37,720 bases of DNA from a virus: positions 1 to 37,720 of the IMG/VR virus record IMGVR_UViG_3300028800_000047. One strand, given 5' to 3'. The notes under the pieces are model-generated. The model was not told the DNA's origin, did no database searches, and saw nothing but the letters and a program-made list of their open reading frames with translations. The translations under genes were made by a program, and so were the position numbers. This document shows positions 21,581 through 30,184 of the stretch, piece by piece. Each line of letters begins with the position of its first letter. Position 1 is the first letter of the stretch.

Positions 21581-21622
21581 AATCAATTTAGCAGGCAAAC
21601 TACTCACATCAACTGTATATCT

Positions 21623-21862
21623 TTAGGAAGTCGGTTCATTATCATCTACTTCTTTTTCAGATTCAAGCTTTTCTGCTTCATCCAATTTATTTAACCAATA
21701 GATAACCTCTTGAATGGCTCCAGCACAGGCATTAGCATTATTATTGGCTTGAGTGGAGATAGACTCATTTTGGCCTTTCTGTTTTTGTAGATCTGTTAAT
21801 CTTGAGTGCAATGCGTCTCTATTCATAATCATCCTCAAATCGGTAAAATTAATATATTTCAT
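21623..21862 (-). CDS. Small protein at end of fibre cluster
   Basis: The frame is 79 aa. A start at 21826 (MNRDALHSRLTDLQKQKGQ) has GAGGATGATT before it and is more likely than the first ATG, which touches the stop of the fibre gene (TAATG). The sequence ANACAGAIQEVIYWLNKL is typical of small phage proteins whose helices carry a GAIQ..YWL motif. An acidic, likely disordered tail follows. It closes the late operon. Function unknown; assembly helper for the fibre is possible. Confidence 0.7.
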   Translation of the reverse strand: MKYINFTDLRMIMNRDALHSRLTDLQKQKGQNESISTQANNNANACAGAIQEVIYWLNKLDEAEKLESEKEVDDNEPTS

Positions 21863-23406
21863 TATCTACGTCTAGCATAAATAGTGCCAAACTTAATTAA
21901 TGATCCCGTACCATTTGCTTGCATCGTTAAATTAATAACAGTGGTAGATGAAATATTAAGTGTAACCATAGGCACACAAATAGCGGCAATAGAAGAGGTT
22001 GCTAGTGGAGTTAAAAAACTACAATACTCAAAAGCGGGTAAATTGGTCGTGCTGGCAGTATTTAAGCCACCCTGCAATTGGGTGACTGTCGTACCCGCAG
22101 CTCCAACATTACCCCATACATCCCAATCTCCCGCTGTCAGGGTCAATGCGGCTAAATTTGTTGGTGTGGCGGTAGTAATGGGTGTACTTGAAACATAAGT
22201 AACCGATGCCGTCTTAAGTTCACTAACATAGCCAGATGCATACCCTGTTCCTGATGTTTTACCCTGAATGGCTGCCCCACCATTTCCTTGTCCCTCTACG
22301 GCCAAGATTATATTAGTATCTGTCCCCACTGCGGCAATTACAGGAGTAGCCCCCGTTATTGCATTTTCAACCTCAACATAATTTACTGCCGATGGAACAG
22401 ATCCCACCCCAATTACAAAATTTCCATTTGAATCAAATATATTTCCACTGACTTTTGGATTGGTAAGAAGTACACCACTATTAGGATTAGCCGGATTAGT
22501 TAAAACGTATCGACCAAAATGCGTGCTATATATCAAAATATTAGGGGTAAAAGTATTAATTTGACCTGCTAGGAGAGTCCCTCCGTTTGGCGCACAAATA
22601 ATAGCAGTAGGAAGTAGATCGATTTTTATAGTCGGCGTCGTAGTCGTATTAGTATTTGCTGTTATAAATTGAACCTGCGTTCCGTCTATAGGTGGACTGT
22701 TAGTATATTGAGGACTAAAAGTAACGACATAAGCATTAACTACTCCACTATCAACCGCATAGGTATAAAATTCATGGCGTAATTGTTGATAATTGACATA
22801 AATAGATTGATCCGCATAGATGAAATCAGGATTTTGAACGGTATAGGTGTCTGATGTGGCATTATATTCAAACTGGTAATTAATATTAGGATTAAGCGCC
22901 CCAATTGGAACTGCCGCACCATCAGGTAACGTGATAGTTGTAATCGGTAAACCATCAACAGCAATCGTTGGTGTGGTGGTCGCATTACTATTTGCTACCT
23001 TAATCCAAAAACTCATCCCATCTACTAATGCCGTAAAGGGAGGGGTAAATGCAGCCACAATAGCATCAGCTATCCCTGTATCTAATGCAAATGTGAACGT
23101 ATTATCTTGGATATCTTGAGGGGTCACGACGGTAGAGCTAGTATAATCGATTAAAGTATTAAAATCGGGAGTTAGGGTCGCGAAAATAAATGAGCCGCCA
23201 GTATAATAGGGTGCTGAGGTATTATAATAAACCAATACCATATCACTGGCTGTAAACTGAAATGCCCCGCCATTAATAGAGGCAATATTAAACCGTTGGT
23301 CATAAAGATAATTAGTTGCCGTAATCGTCCCTAAATTATCCGTTGTGATGATCCTAACAATACTAGGATTAACACCGTAATCCCTGCTTATGCCAATAAT
23401 AGCCAT
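21862..23406 (-). CDS. Tail fibre-type protein with two internal repeats
   Basis: The 514-aa product begins MAIIGISRDYGVNPSIVRII; its first ~85 residues match the start of the 217-aa virion protein at 8249-8902. Two repeats of about 85 residues follow, each with a TTTPTI-[AK]-[VI]D core (for example SNATTTPTIAVDGLP and NTNTTTTPTIKIDLLP), typical of fibre shaft modules. The C-terminal domain has LTLTAGDWDVWGNV and ends KFGTIYARRR, as in many phage receptor-binding tips. It is probably a secondary fibre or decoration on the tail. The AAAAGGATTTT leader matches that of the 217-aa gene. Confidence 0.8.
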   Translation of the reverse strand: MAIIGISRDYGVNPSIVRIITTDNLGTITATNYLYDQRFNIASINGGAFQFTASDMVLVYYNTSAPYYTGGSFIFATLTPDFNTLIDYTSSTVVTPQDIQDNTFTFALDTGIADAIVAAFTPPFTALVDGMSFWIKVANSNATTTPTIAVDGLPITTITLPDGAAVPIGALNPNINYQFEYNATSDTYTVQNPDFIYADQSIYVNYQQLRHEFYTYAVDSGVVNAYVVTFSPQYTNSPPIDGTQVQFITANTNTTTTPTIKIDLLPTAIICAPNGGTLLAGQINTFTPNILIYSTHFGRYVLTNPANPNSGVLLTNPKVSGNIFDSNGNFVIGVGSVPSAVNYVEVENAITGATPVIAAVGTDTNIILAVEGQGNGGAAIQGKTSGTGYASGYVSELKTASVTYVSSTPITTATPTNLAALTLTAGDWDVWGNVGAAGTTVTQLQGGLNTASTTNLPAFEYCSFLTPLATSSIAAICVPMVTLNISSTTVINLTMQANGTGSLIKFGTIYARRR

Positions 23407-23418
23407 TTTAAAATCCTT

Positions 23419-24231
23419 TTATTTAATTTCCATTAATATGATCGTTGAAACAGCACGCGCGACAATAGGAGTGTTCGGATCACTTACCGTCCTATTTATA
23501 TAAGATTGATTGCCACCACTTGTCCATGCCTCGATGGTGTAAGTTAATGGAGAAGTAGTAGAAGGATTATCTTCCCATAACAAATTAATAGGAGCCATTG
23601 TCGTAGCTGACAAACATAATGATTGAGCGCCGCAAATGGTTCTTCCTCCGGCTGCGGTTCCTATCCCTATTGGGGTCGAACCCCTCACAATCTGTAAAAA
23701 TCCATTATCACTGAGATTAATACCGAAATTAATCGTAGCCATGATTAGAATTTTACTGGTGGTTTGACTAGGTGTAATTGTGGCCGTCACACCCGTGCTG
23801 ATAGGAGTAACCGAAGCAATGGAGGTTGTCGTCGTTAGTGATCCAAATACTATTTGAACGGGGATTCCTTGACCTGAATTGGCGGCAATCTGAGTAATCC
23901 CTACCCCACCATTAGCAATCGCAATGGTTCCCGTCGTAGTAATCACCCCACCTGATAATCCCGTTCCGGCCGTAATACTGGTAACTGTTCCAGCCGTTCC
24001 AGCCGATAACTGTACCCAGGTGGCTGAACCATCGTCCCAATATTCGTATTGTCTAAAAGTGACATTATAACCCAATGTTCCATCATCAGGAGTCAATGGA
24101 CGTGTCGATGTTGTCCATGAATAATTAGGTGGAGATTGAGAATTAAGACCACCTGTTAATCCCACCACCCTATTAGATGGATCACCGGCTATCCCATTCG
24201 CAAATTGACTAAATTTTATGGTTGAAACCAT
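23419..24231 (-). CDS. Tail fibre-type protein, 270 aa
   Basis: The N-terminus (MVSTIKFSQFANG, then LTPDDGTLGYNVTFRQYEYW) looks like an attachment domain. A GTVTSITAGTGLSGGVITTT stretch follows, a common phage fibre spacer. The C-terminal ~150 residues are a beta domain with GGNQSYINRT and end RAVSTIILMEIK, a frequent receptor-binding tip. It is one of three consecutive fibre-type genes, so it may assemble with the 514-aa and 114-aa products. Receptor not identifiable. Confidence 0.78.
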   Translation of the reverse strand: MVSTIKFSQFANGIAGDPSNRVVGLTGGLNSQSPPNYSWTTSTRPLTPDDGTLGYNVTFRQYEYWDDGSATWVQLSAGTAGTVTSITAGTGLSGGVITTTGTIAIANGGVGITQIAANSGQGIPVQIVFGSLTTTTSIASVTPISTGVTATITPSQTTSKILIMATINFGINLSDNGFLQIVRGSTPIGIGTAAGGRTICGAQSLCLSATTMAPINLLWEDNPSTTSPLTYTIEAWTSGGNQSYINRTVSDPNTPIVARAVSTIILMEIK

Positions 24232-24260
24232 TTTAGTTAATTCCTTTTAACTAATCAGCA

Positions 24261-24605
24261 TTACGTAATATCGATCACCTGTAGCAATGATATACCGACT
24301 TGTGGGGTCGTTGTACTAATAAAACTGAGCGTATCACCGCCTTTTACATAACGTTGAAATCCTACATCAATTCTTTCTTGATAAGTTGTCGATGCAACGG
24401 TATTTGAAGTGGGAACGGCCGCCGTTCCATTTAATCGAACCCATACATCTGCACTGGTACTGACAGACATGTGCGCCCTATATACCTGATTAGCTGTACC
24501 TGGAACTGTATACGTAATAGCTGTACTAGCAGCCAGTAATATATTTGCTGTCGTATCACTAAAAGGGAGTGTATCAGCAAAATTCTTTTGGTATTTGGTC
24601 GTCAT
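24261..24605 (-). CDS. Small beta-rich tail accessory protein
   Basis: The 114-aa product begins MTTKYQKNFADTLPFSDTT and consists of short beta strands (AITYTVPGTANQVYRAHMSV, SADVWVRLNGTAAVP), ending GISLLQVIDIT. The composition suggests a jelly-roll-like accessory or decoration domain. It sits between the large tailspike-like gene and the 270-aa fibre gene with short gaps, and TAGGAGTTTAATA precedes the start. No family recognised. Confidence 0.72.
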   Translation of the reverse strand: MTTKYQKNFADTLPFSDTTANILLAASTAITYTVPGTANQVYRAHMSVSTSADVWVRLNGTAAVPTSNTVASTTYQERIDVGFQRYVKGGDTLSFISTTTPQVGISLLQVIDIT

Positions 24606-24607
24606 TA

Positions 24608-26707
24608 TTAAACTCCTAATCTGGCATCAATGGTTGTTTGAAAACGAATATCTCCTGATGCTGCTGCATCTGAGGTAGTAACTCCTGATTGTCTTAATGC
24701 CATGGCGGTAGCTGGGACATATTGTGCGCTTTTTGTACCTACATTTAATTGTGTCCAGTTTGTGCTAGCCTGGATGATAGGTGATCCTACAACCGAACCA
24801 GACACATAAAGATCGACAATGACACGTGATAATGTAGAAGCCGTAGGAGAATAAAAATTAATAGTAGAAGGTTGCGCTCTCTTTATTGTCTTATACTGCA
24901 AATCAAATGCAGATGGATAAACAATAAAAGTGCTAGATCCACTGTCAAAAGTTGGAGGCTGCAATTTCAATATTTGTGAGGAAGCGGTTACAGCTCCAGG
25001 TAAGGAACCAATGGGATAACTACTCTCATAATAAAACTGACATCTTCTTAATGACTCATCAAAAGTGAGTGGACTGGTTTCAATGGCGAATTCATTAGGA
25101 ACCAATGAAACTTTATCAAATACGATATAGTCTGGCGTTCCAGTAGAAGTCATATTTCCTACCGTATAAAGTACAATACCTAGGGTCATTGTTGCAGCCG
25201 ATGAAGCAGGTAAAACAAATCCATTAAATGGAAATTCAGACCATTCACCTAATCCTACATTATTAACCAAGGTATAAGCTGGATCGTTTAAAGGAGTTAT
25301 GGCTGTCCATCCAGCAGAGAAAACGGGATCAGTCCCAGACCATGAGGCAATAGGCTCAGAGGATGAAATGGTAGACGGAAGCGTTGTCCTCCAAATTAAT
25401 CTCATTTTCAATTTAACGGTACTGGACGCATTCGTGAAAAATGTAACTTTAGCTAATGAAGATAGGATATTTAACCAATAAGGTGCAATTGTCGAAGGAT
25501 CAATATATTGGATAATCGCAATGTTATTCGTTGTGGCATTGGCTAATACTTTTAATCCCTTATTCTGAGCAACAGGAGCCTGTCCAATTTGAACAGAGTT
25601 ACCGGCTTGTTGGACTAATATAGTTTGATCAGGATAATAAGCCACTTGAGTCGCAGCAGCGGTTAAGGTAGTCGTTGTGAATTGCCAAGGATTTAAACCA
25701 AAATTCCATCCCGATAAAATATCGTCTTTAGGCTGTAAAATTATGGAATCACGATAGACATGGAATAGTTGATCTTCCTGTCTTTCAATCGTTTCCTGTT
25801 GGAACGGTAAAGCAATAGGTGTGTCTTCACCAATTACCTGAATGTTAGTGATATCTGTGACGCCTGTAGGAGGTAATAATATTTGCATTTGAACAAATGC
25901 ATTATCACTGATATCACTGTTCGTTGATAAAGGAAGAGTAATTGCCCCATCAATGACAGAATACCCATTCACATTTAATGGTTGAGTGGTAATAACCTCT
26001 GTGGCTCCCGTCGATGGAACATATTGCAACGTAATTTCACGTGCTACCCCATCATTTGATTGGGCTGTAATCGACATGGTAACAGCACCAGGTTGAGTGG
26101 GTGTCGATGCCCAAATCGATCCATTCATATTAAACTGTTGATACAAAATCGCTGATGACCAACCGCTTAAATTAAATTCCAAAGCATAAGGAGGGTTATT
26201 AATGATCCCTTGATTACCCGCAATGGTATTAATCTTGGTTATTGTCGCTGTTCCAGTCCCCATTAATTTTAAAAACCATCCTGGCGCAATATCATACGTT
26301 CCAGCAGCCGCAATTGTTAATGGATTGATAAAATCAACAAAGGCAAATTGAGGGTTAGTAACCTGATTATCAGCCGATAATACAATATCAGTTGGAGGCG
26401 GTGGTGTCCCCCCACTCCCGGGTATAAAGTTATTAATTTCATAAATTAACGGATCAGCCTGTGTATTCCCCTTTCTGATTTCAATTCGATAAACTTTAGT
26501 CGGATCAAAATAAAGATTATCCGGTAGGGTTCCATTCGGTAAGAATTGAATAGGATCACTCCAAAATGTTCCACCTGGAGTTTGATAAATAGGCTGAGGC
26601 AAATAAGGAAAGGTATTTTGTAGAAAAAAAGCAAAGTATCTATCGTCTAGTTGATTACCAACAAGATCGACAAAATACCATATTGGATTAGCTGCCCTTA
26701 CAAACAT
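24608..26707 (-). CDS. Tailspike or tail fibre protein with head-binding domain
   Basis: The 699-aa product has an N-terminal ~100 residues (NPIWYFVDLVGNQLDDRYFA, PQPIYQTPGGTFWSDPIQ, LPDNLYFDPTKVYRIEIRKG) with the layout of the P22 tailspike head-binding domain: an NP start, YVG-type strand, then -QPI-LN and Y-I-I. A proline linker follows. The remainder is beta-rich with two jelly-roll-like segments, and SLRRCQFYYESSYPIGS near residue 580 is typical of this family. It lies directly after the gp16-like gene, as gp9 does in P22. I see no evidence for a specific endoglycosidase; receptor unknown. Confidence 0.8.
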   Translation of the reverse strand: MFVRAANPIWYFVDLVGNQLDDRYFAFFLQNTFPYLPQPIYQTPGGTFWSDPIQFLPNGTLPDNLYFDPTKVYRIEIRKGNTQADPLIYEINNFIPGSGGTPPPPTDIVLSADNQVTNPQFAFVDFINPLTIAAAGTYDIAPGWFLKLMGTGTATITKINTIAGNQGIINNPPYALEFNLSGWSSAILYQQFNMNGSIWASTPTQPGAVTMSITAQSNDGVAREITLQYVPSTGATEVITTQPLNVNGYSVIDGAITLPLSTNSDISDNAFVQMQILLPPTGVTDITNIQVIGEDTPIALPFQQETIERQEDQLFHVYRDSIILQPKDDILSGWNFGLNPWQFTTTTLTAAATQVAYYPDQTILVQQAGNSVQIGQAPVAQNKGLKVLANATTNNIAIIQYIDPSTIAPYWLNILSSLAKVTFFTNASSTVKLKMRLIWRTTLPSTISSSEPIASWSGTDPVFSAGWTAITPLNDPAYTLVNNVGLGEWSEFPFNGFVLPASSAATMTLGIVLYTVGNMTSTGTPDYIVFDKVSLVPNEFAIETSPLTFDESLRRCQFYYESSYPIGSLPGAVTASSQILKLQPPTFDSGSSTFIVYPSAFDLQYKTIKRAQPSTINFYSPTASTLSRVIVDLYVSGSVVGSPIIQASTNWTQLNVGTKSAQYVPATAMALRQSGVTTSDAAASGDIRFQTTIDARLGV

Positions 26708-26790
26708 ATTTTAATAATCCTTTTATAAAAAAATGCTATATTTTTAACAAAATAAAGATATAATGGACAAAACAAATAAGAGTATAAGAT

Positions 26791-26859
26791 ATGTTCACGG
26801 TTATCGTTATTGTTCTTTTCTTCGCCATGTATATGGAATATGCAGATTCTCATTATTGA
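26791..26859 (+). CDS. Tiny plus-strand membrane peptide (tentative)
   Basis: A 22-codon frame begins MFTVIVIVLFFAMYMEYAD and lies on the plus strand inside the late block, between two minus-strand genes. It is one hydrophobic helix with a short polar end. A TATAAT (26759-26764) lies about 27 bases upstream of the ATG, with no strong -35. Its stop overlaps the 3' end of the 597-aa gene. It could be a small membrane effector, or chance. Confidence 0.25.
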   Translation: MFTVIVIVLFFAMYMEYADSHY

Positions 26860-28646
26860 TCCCTTCCAGCGGCCTGAGAGGATGCTTTTCCTAGTAAGTC
26901 TATTAATTTAGCAGTTTTTTTCTGCTTATTAGATATTTTCTCAATTTCTTTTAATGTATGTTCCCATTTTTTATCGGTGATAAAATTTATTGCAGCCTTA
27001 TCAGCGCGTCCACCTGTAAAAACATTTTTCATGAAATTTTCTAACATCTGGGCGCTACTTCGTTCTTTGCCCATGCTTGTTTTCTCAAGTGCCGCAGCCG
27101 TTTTGACTGTTGGAACATTCAATAAATCTTTAAATAACAACTTCATATCTTTTAATTTCTGTTGTGCTTCTGGAACTTTTCTTAAGGAATGTAATAATTT
27201 ATCAAACACTTCTTTATTTTCTATGGCTTTATAAAAATTAGAACCAGTCATTTCTTTTTTATTGAATGCCTTTTCTAGTTTTTTTCTAACAATTCCTCTT
27301 TCGGCTGTCGATCTGGCTTCTTTATACTCAGGGGAAATTTTATCCATTTTCTTTAGTAATTCTTTTCTTGTTTGATTCAATATCCTTGCTTCCTTTCTAG
27401 GAGCCTTATCTATTAAATCATCAAGAGCTTGTTTAACATGATCCCAATAATTAATTGTATTTTTAGGAACATTTTTTAAACTTTCTTTATAGGCGGGATT
27501 GCTATTTACAATGGATTCAGATTTTTTAATTATTTCATTGTCTTTAATAGAATCTAAAAAATTTTGTGGAATTTCTTTTTTGCCCGCTATTTTATATAAT
27601 GCATTCGTTTTCGGTTCTAATTCTTTTTTATTGTAAATAGTATCTAGTAAATTACTTATAGATTTCTCTTCGGACTCAACACGTTTTTTCCCCTTCTCAT
27701 AGAGTAAGCGCGACCCCTCTGATGTCTTACCCAATGATCCTTGTTTTGCGGCCAAAAATGGGCTTAATGATGCTTCTGCTGGGGTTAAATATTCTAACCC
27801 TAGTCTTTCGGCCGCCTCTAATCTTGGTTTGACTGTTGAGCTTTCAGCGCCTTCTAATAATTTATTTCCCATTTCTTTTTTTGTCGTATATCCTCTTGCA
27901 CCTAATGCGCCAGATACCAAACCCAATACATCTTGAGATGTCGAAGAAAGACCTGCTGACTTTCCAAGTTCGTGACCCAAAACCCCACCTAAAGCCGCAC
28001 TTCCTAGTTTCACACCAGTTCTAATTTTTTTAGATGGTGATTTCGCTAGTTCAGATAACAATGTAAATGGCGTTGTGACACCGCCTGCAATGGAGGCTGA
28101 TGTTAATGGTGAGTCCTTTGATTGAGATGCTGCATACCCTGCCTGTGGAATAGAATTTGCAAGCATTCTTTCTAATATTCCACCAGCTTTAGGAATAGAC
28201 TTAACAGCATTTCCTATAGACCCCAATCTAGCGGCAGGGAAGGCAATGGATGGTGCATATTGAGCTATTGATTGAATTAAATCATCTTCGGGGGACGGAT
28301 TTCCTGTTTGACCCAATAATCCCGCAACATCATATTCTGGCACTCTTGGAATGTCTTTTGCACCTATACCCATTTTTCTGGCTATGGTTTTGCCTTCAGG
28401 AAATAATTTTTCTGTAGAATTTGAAATATCTGAGGGTATATTAGCTATATTGGTGGCAGCTTTAGATAAGCCAACTAAAGGATCTCTTACCCCAAGTCTA
28501 TATGATTTTTGTAAAAAATTTTCATTGTTTTTTTCATTTAAGTTATTTTTAAATTTATTATTAATTACCTCACTAATTTCATCATCAGACATAGAGTCAG
28601 GGAAAGAGGCAATTTTACCATTTGGTAATTCTCGTTTTTTTGCCAT
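26853..28646 (-). CDS. Ejection protein, gp16-like
   Basis: The 597-aa product begins MAKKRELPNGKIASFPDSM, followed by SDDEISEVI; this LP-G-IA-FP--MSD-EI motif is widespread at the start of large phage ejection proteins. A hydrophobic Ala/Gly middle (about 125-260, GGVTTPFTLLSELAKSP, KLGSAALGGVLGHELG) may contact membrane, and the rest is a long Lys/Glu helical region. It is the last of three ejection-type genes, as gp16 follows gp7 and gp20 in P22. It is expected to be carried in the head and to enter the cell envelope with the DNA. Confidence 0.72.
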   Translation of the reverse strand: MAKKRELPNGKIASFPDSMSDDEISEVINNKFKNNLNEKNNENFLQKSYRLGVRDPLVGLSKAATNIANIPSDISNSTEKLFPEGKTIARKMGIGAKDIPRVPEYDVAGLLGQTGNPSPEDDLIQSIAQYAPSIAFPAARLGSIGNAVKSIPKAGGILERMLANSIPQAGYAASQSKDSPLTSASIAGGVTTPFTLLSELAKSPSKKIRTGVKLGSAALGGVLGHELGKSAGLSSTSQDVLGLVSGALGARGYTTKKEMGNKLLEGAESSTVKPRLEAAERLGLEYLTPAEASLSPFLAAKQGSLGKTSEGSRLLYEKGKKRVESEEKSISNLLDTIYNKKELEPKTNALYKIAGKKEIPQNFLDSIKDNEIIKKSESIVNSNPAYKESLKNVPKNTINYWDHVKQALDDLIDKAPRKEARILNQTRKELLKKMDKISPEYKEARSTAERGIVRKKLEKAFNKKEMTGSNFYKAIENKEVFDKLLHSLRKVPEAQQKLKDMKLLFKDLLNVPTVKTAAALEKTSMGKERSSAQMLENFMKNVFTGGRADKAAINFITDKKWEHTLKEIEKISNKQKKTAKLIDLLGKASSQAAGRDQ

Positions 28647-29368
28647 TACTCAAAATCCCCTGTTTCTTGGTTATAAACCAATTCTTTTTCACCCTCATCC
28701 GATGAAATGGCATTAGAATTTTTTAATACAGAAATAGATCTCTTTTTCCTTTCATTCAATTCATTTATTAAATTTTTTATTCTCTCTTTATAAGCCTTGT
28801 CTCTTTCAAGCGCCCCTCTTCTTACCATTTTATTTATTAATGCAATACTTTCATTTGTTTTTGGTAAACCTAACGCCCCTATCAATGTGTCAGCAATTGT
28901 TGCAGCCTTACCTTCATAAGAAACTGATTTTTCAGGATTCCACACTTGTCCAAACAATTGACTTGGCGCGCCAGATGCAGCCAATTCTTCTAATTGAGGA
29001 ATAACATTTTCTATATTTTGAACCATTTTTTGATTTTGAGTTACAAAGGCAGTTGTTGGGATTTCAAAATTATTTTTTGACTGTCCCTTCTTTTTTGCGG
29101 AAGCTTTCATGTTTTCTATTTGCGCTTTTAATAAGTCAAGTTTTAAAGGATTTACTTGTCTCCCTTGATTTATTTCGGATTGTAGCCTCTCTAATTCTAA
29201 AGGTAATTTTTGTTGTGATTGCTCATATAGTTGATTGTTTCTTTTTATTTCTTGTTCTTTTAACTGTCTTTCCATGGGAATATTTAGGAATTTATTCATT
29301 AAATCCATTCCTTGCCCAATTCCTTCAAAACCTGTTCCTGGTAATGGTATCCTGTCTAATAATCCCAT
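28646..29368 (-). CDS. Ejection protein, middle gene
   Basis: The 240-aa product begins MGLLDRIPLPGTGFEGIGQ and then forms long charged helices (QEIKRNNQLYEQSQQKLPLE, LKLDLLKAQIENMKASAKKK). A shorter Gly/Ala part around IADTLIGALGLPKT could contact membrane. Position and composition suit a P22 gp20 counterpart, though sequence motifs are not decisive. It overlaps the 597-aa gene by one base (TAATG) and directly follows the 212-aa gene. Confidence 0.65.
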   Translation of the reverse strand: MGLLDRIPLPGTGFEGIGQGMDLMNKFLNIPMERQLKEQEIKRNNQLYEQSQQKLPLELERLQSEINQGRQVNPLKLDLLKAQIENMKASAKKKGQSKNNFEIPTTAFVTQNQKMVQNIENVIPQLEELAASGAPSQLFGQVWNPEKSVSYEGKAATIADTLIGALGLPKTNESIALINKMVRRGALERDKAYKERIKNLINELNERKKRSISVLKNSNAISSDEGEKELVYNQETGDFE

Positions 29369-30007
29369 TTAATAAACCCCCGTCCCTGGAGAGCGCCCCA
29401 TACCGCCGCCCATACCACCACCATATAAGCCAGCACCAGCACCAATCAATTGACCTAACTGTTGACCAGGAGCCTGTTGCTTTCCATAAGCAAGTCCAGC
29501 TTGGTTATTGCCAAAGTTCATAGCATTTTGACCCATCTGAGCGCCCATATTGGCACCCACACCATACATATTCTGTCCAATACCAATGGAGGCAAGATAT
29601 TTCTGCATAAGATCATTCATATATCGTTGTCTATCTTGAGATACAATTGATCCTGCGGTACGTTGAGAGTTTTCGAGAGCGGCACTACTTCCCTGTAATC
29701 CCATCGAAGAGGCTTCGCTTCCACCATATTCTCGCATACGGTTCATCATGTCTTGAGCTTCGGGAGACATTTCATATCCCTTTGCCCATTCACCTTGGAG
29801 CTTGCCCGGATCAAAAAGCTGATCTCTCGCATTATTCAACCAAGGAATTTGACCTTTTCCAGCCTCCCAAAATGGTTGGCCGTATTGTTTAGATTCTTCA
29901 TAGGCTCGTTTCCATTCATCCATAGCCTTGTCATAACCCTTTTCAGGATTTAGAAAGCTATCAGCCATCTTGAATGGTGATTTGAAATAATCCCCTAACA
30001 TTCCCAT
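29369..30007 (-). CDS. Ejection protein, gp7-like
   Basis: The 212-aa product has an N-terminal MGMLGDYFKSPFKMADSFL. A Met/Gln-rich helical middle follows (MSPEAQDMMNRMREYGG, RQRYMNDLMQKYLASI), and the tail is Gly-rich (LIGAGAGLYGGGMGGGMGRS). Many podovirus internal virion proteins share the Gly-rich end. It is the first of three ejection-type genes below gp10-like and the 53-aa gene, matching gp7 in P22. AAAAAAGGAATTTTAAC precedes the ATG. Confidence 0.7.
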   Translation of the reverse strand: MGMLGDYFKSPFKMADSFLNPEKGYDKAMDEWKRAYEESKQYGQPFWEAGKGQIPWLNNARDQLFDPGKLQGEWAKGYEMSPEAQDMMNRMREYGGSEASSMGLQGSSAALENSQRTAGSIVSQDRQRYMNDLMQKYLASIGIGQNMYGVGANMGAQMGQNAMNFGNNQAGLAYGKQQAPGQQLGQLIGAGAGLYGGGMGGGMGRSPGTGVY

Positions 30008-30022
30008 GTTAAAATTCCTTTT

Positions 30023-30184
30023 TTAACATCCACACAGCGTGAGTCTGGCATCAATAGCAGCTAGATCAGCATCTAATTGTTCAAGTATAGCATTTAACTG
30101 ATCGGTTAAATTAGCCATCCATTTCTTCATTTCATCGTTCGCTTCGATATAATCTAGGGGAACGGAATCTATTCTAGGAAGCAC
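30023..30184 (-). CDS. Small coiled-coil protein in the tail-needle position
   Basis: The 53-aa product reads (V)LPRIDSVPLDYIEANDEMK then MANLTDQLNAILEQLDADL, ending RLTLCGC. The GTG at 30184 has AAGGAGGG nine bases before it; that ribosome binding site lies inside the final codons of the gp10-like gene, and the two overlap by 11 bases. The second half is a heptad-like helix. In P22 the tail needle gene (26) follows gene 10, so this may be a much reduced counterpart, although P22 gp26 is 233 aa. Confidence 0.65.
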   Translation of the reverse strand: MLPRIDSVPLDYIEANDEMKKWMANLTDQLNAILEQLDADLAAIDARLTLCGC

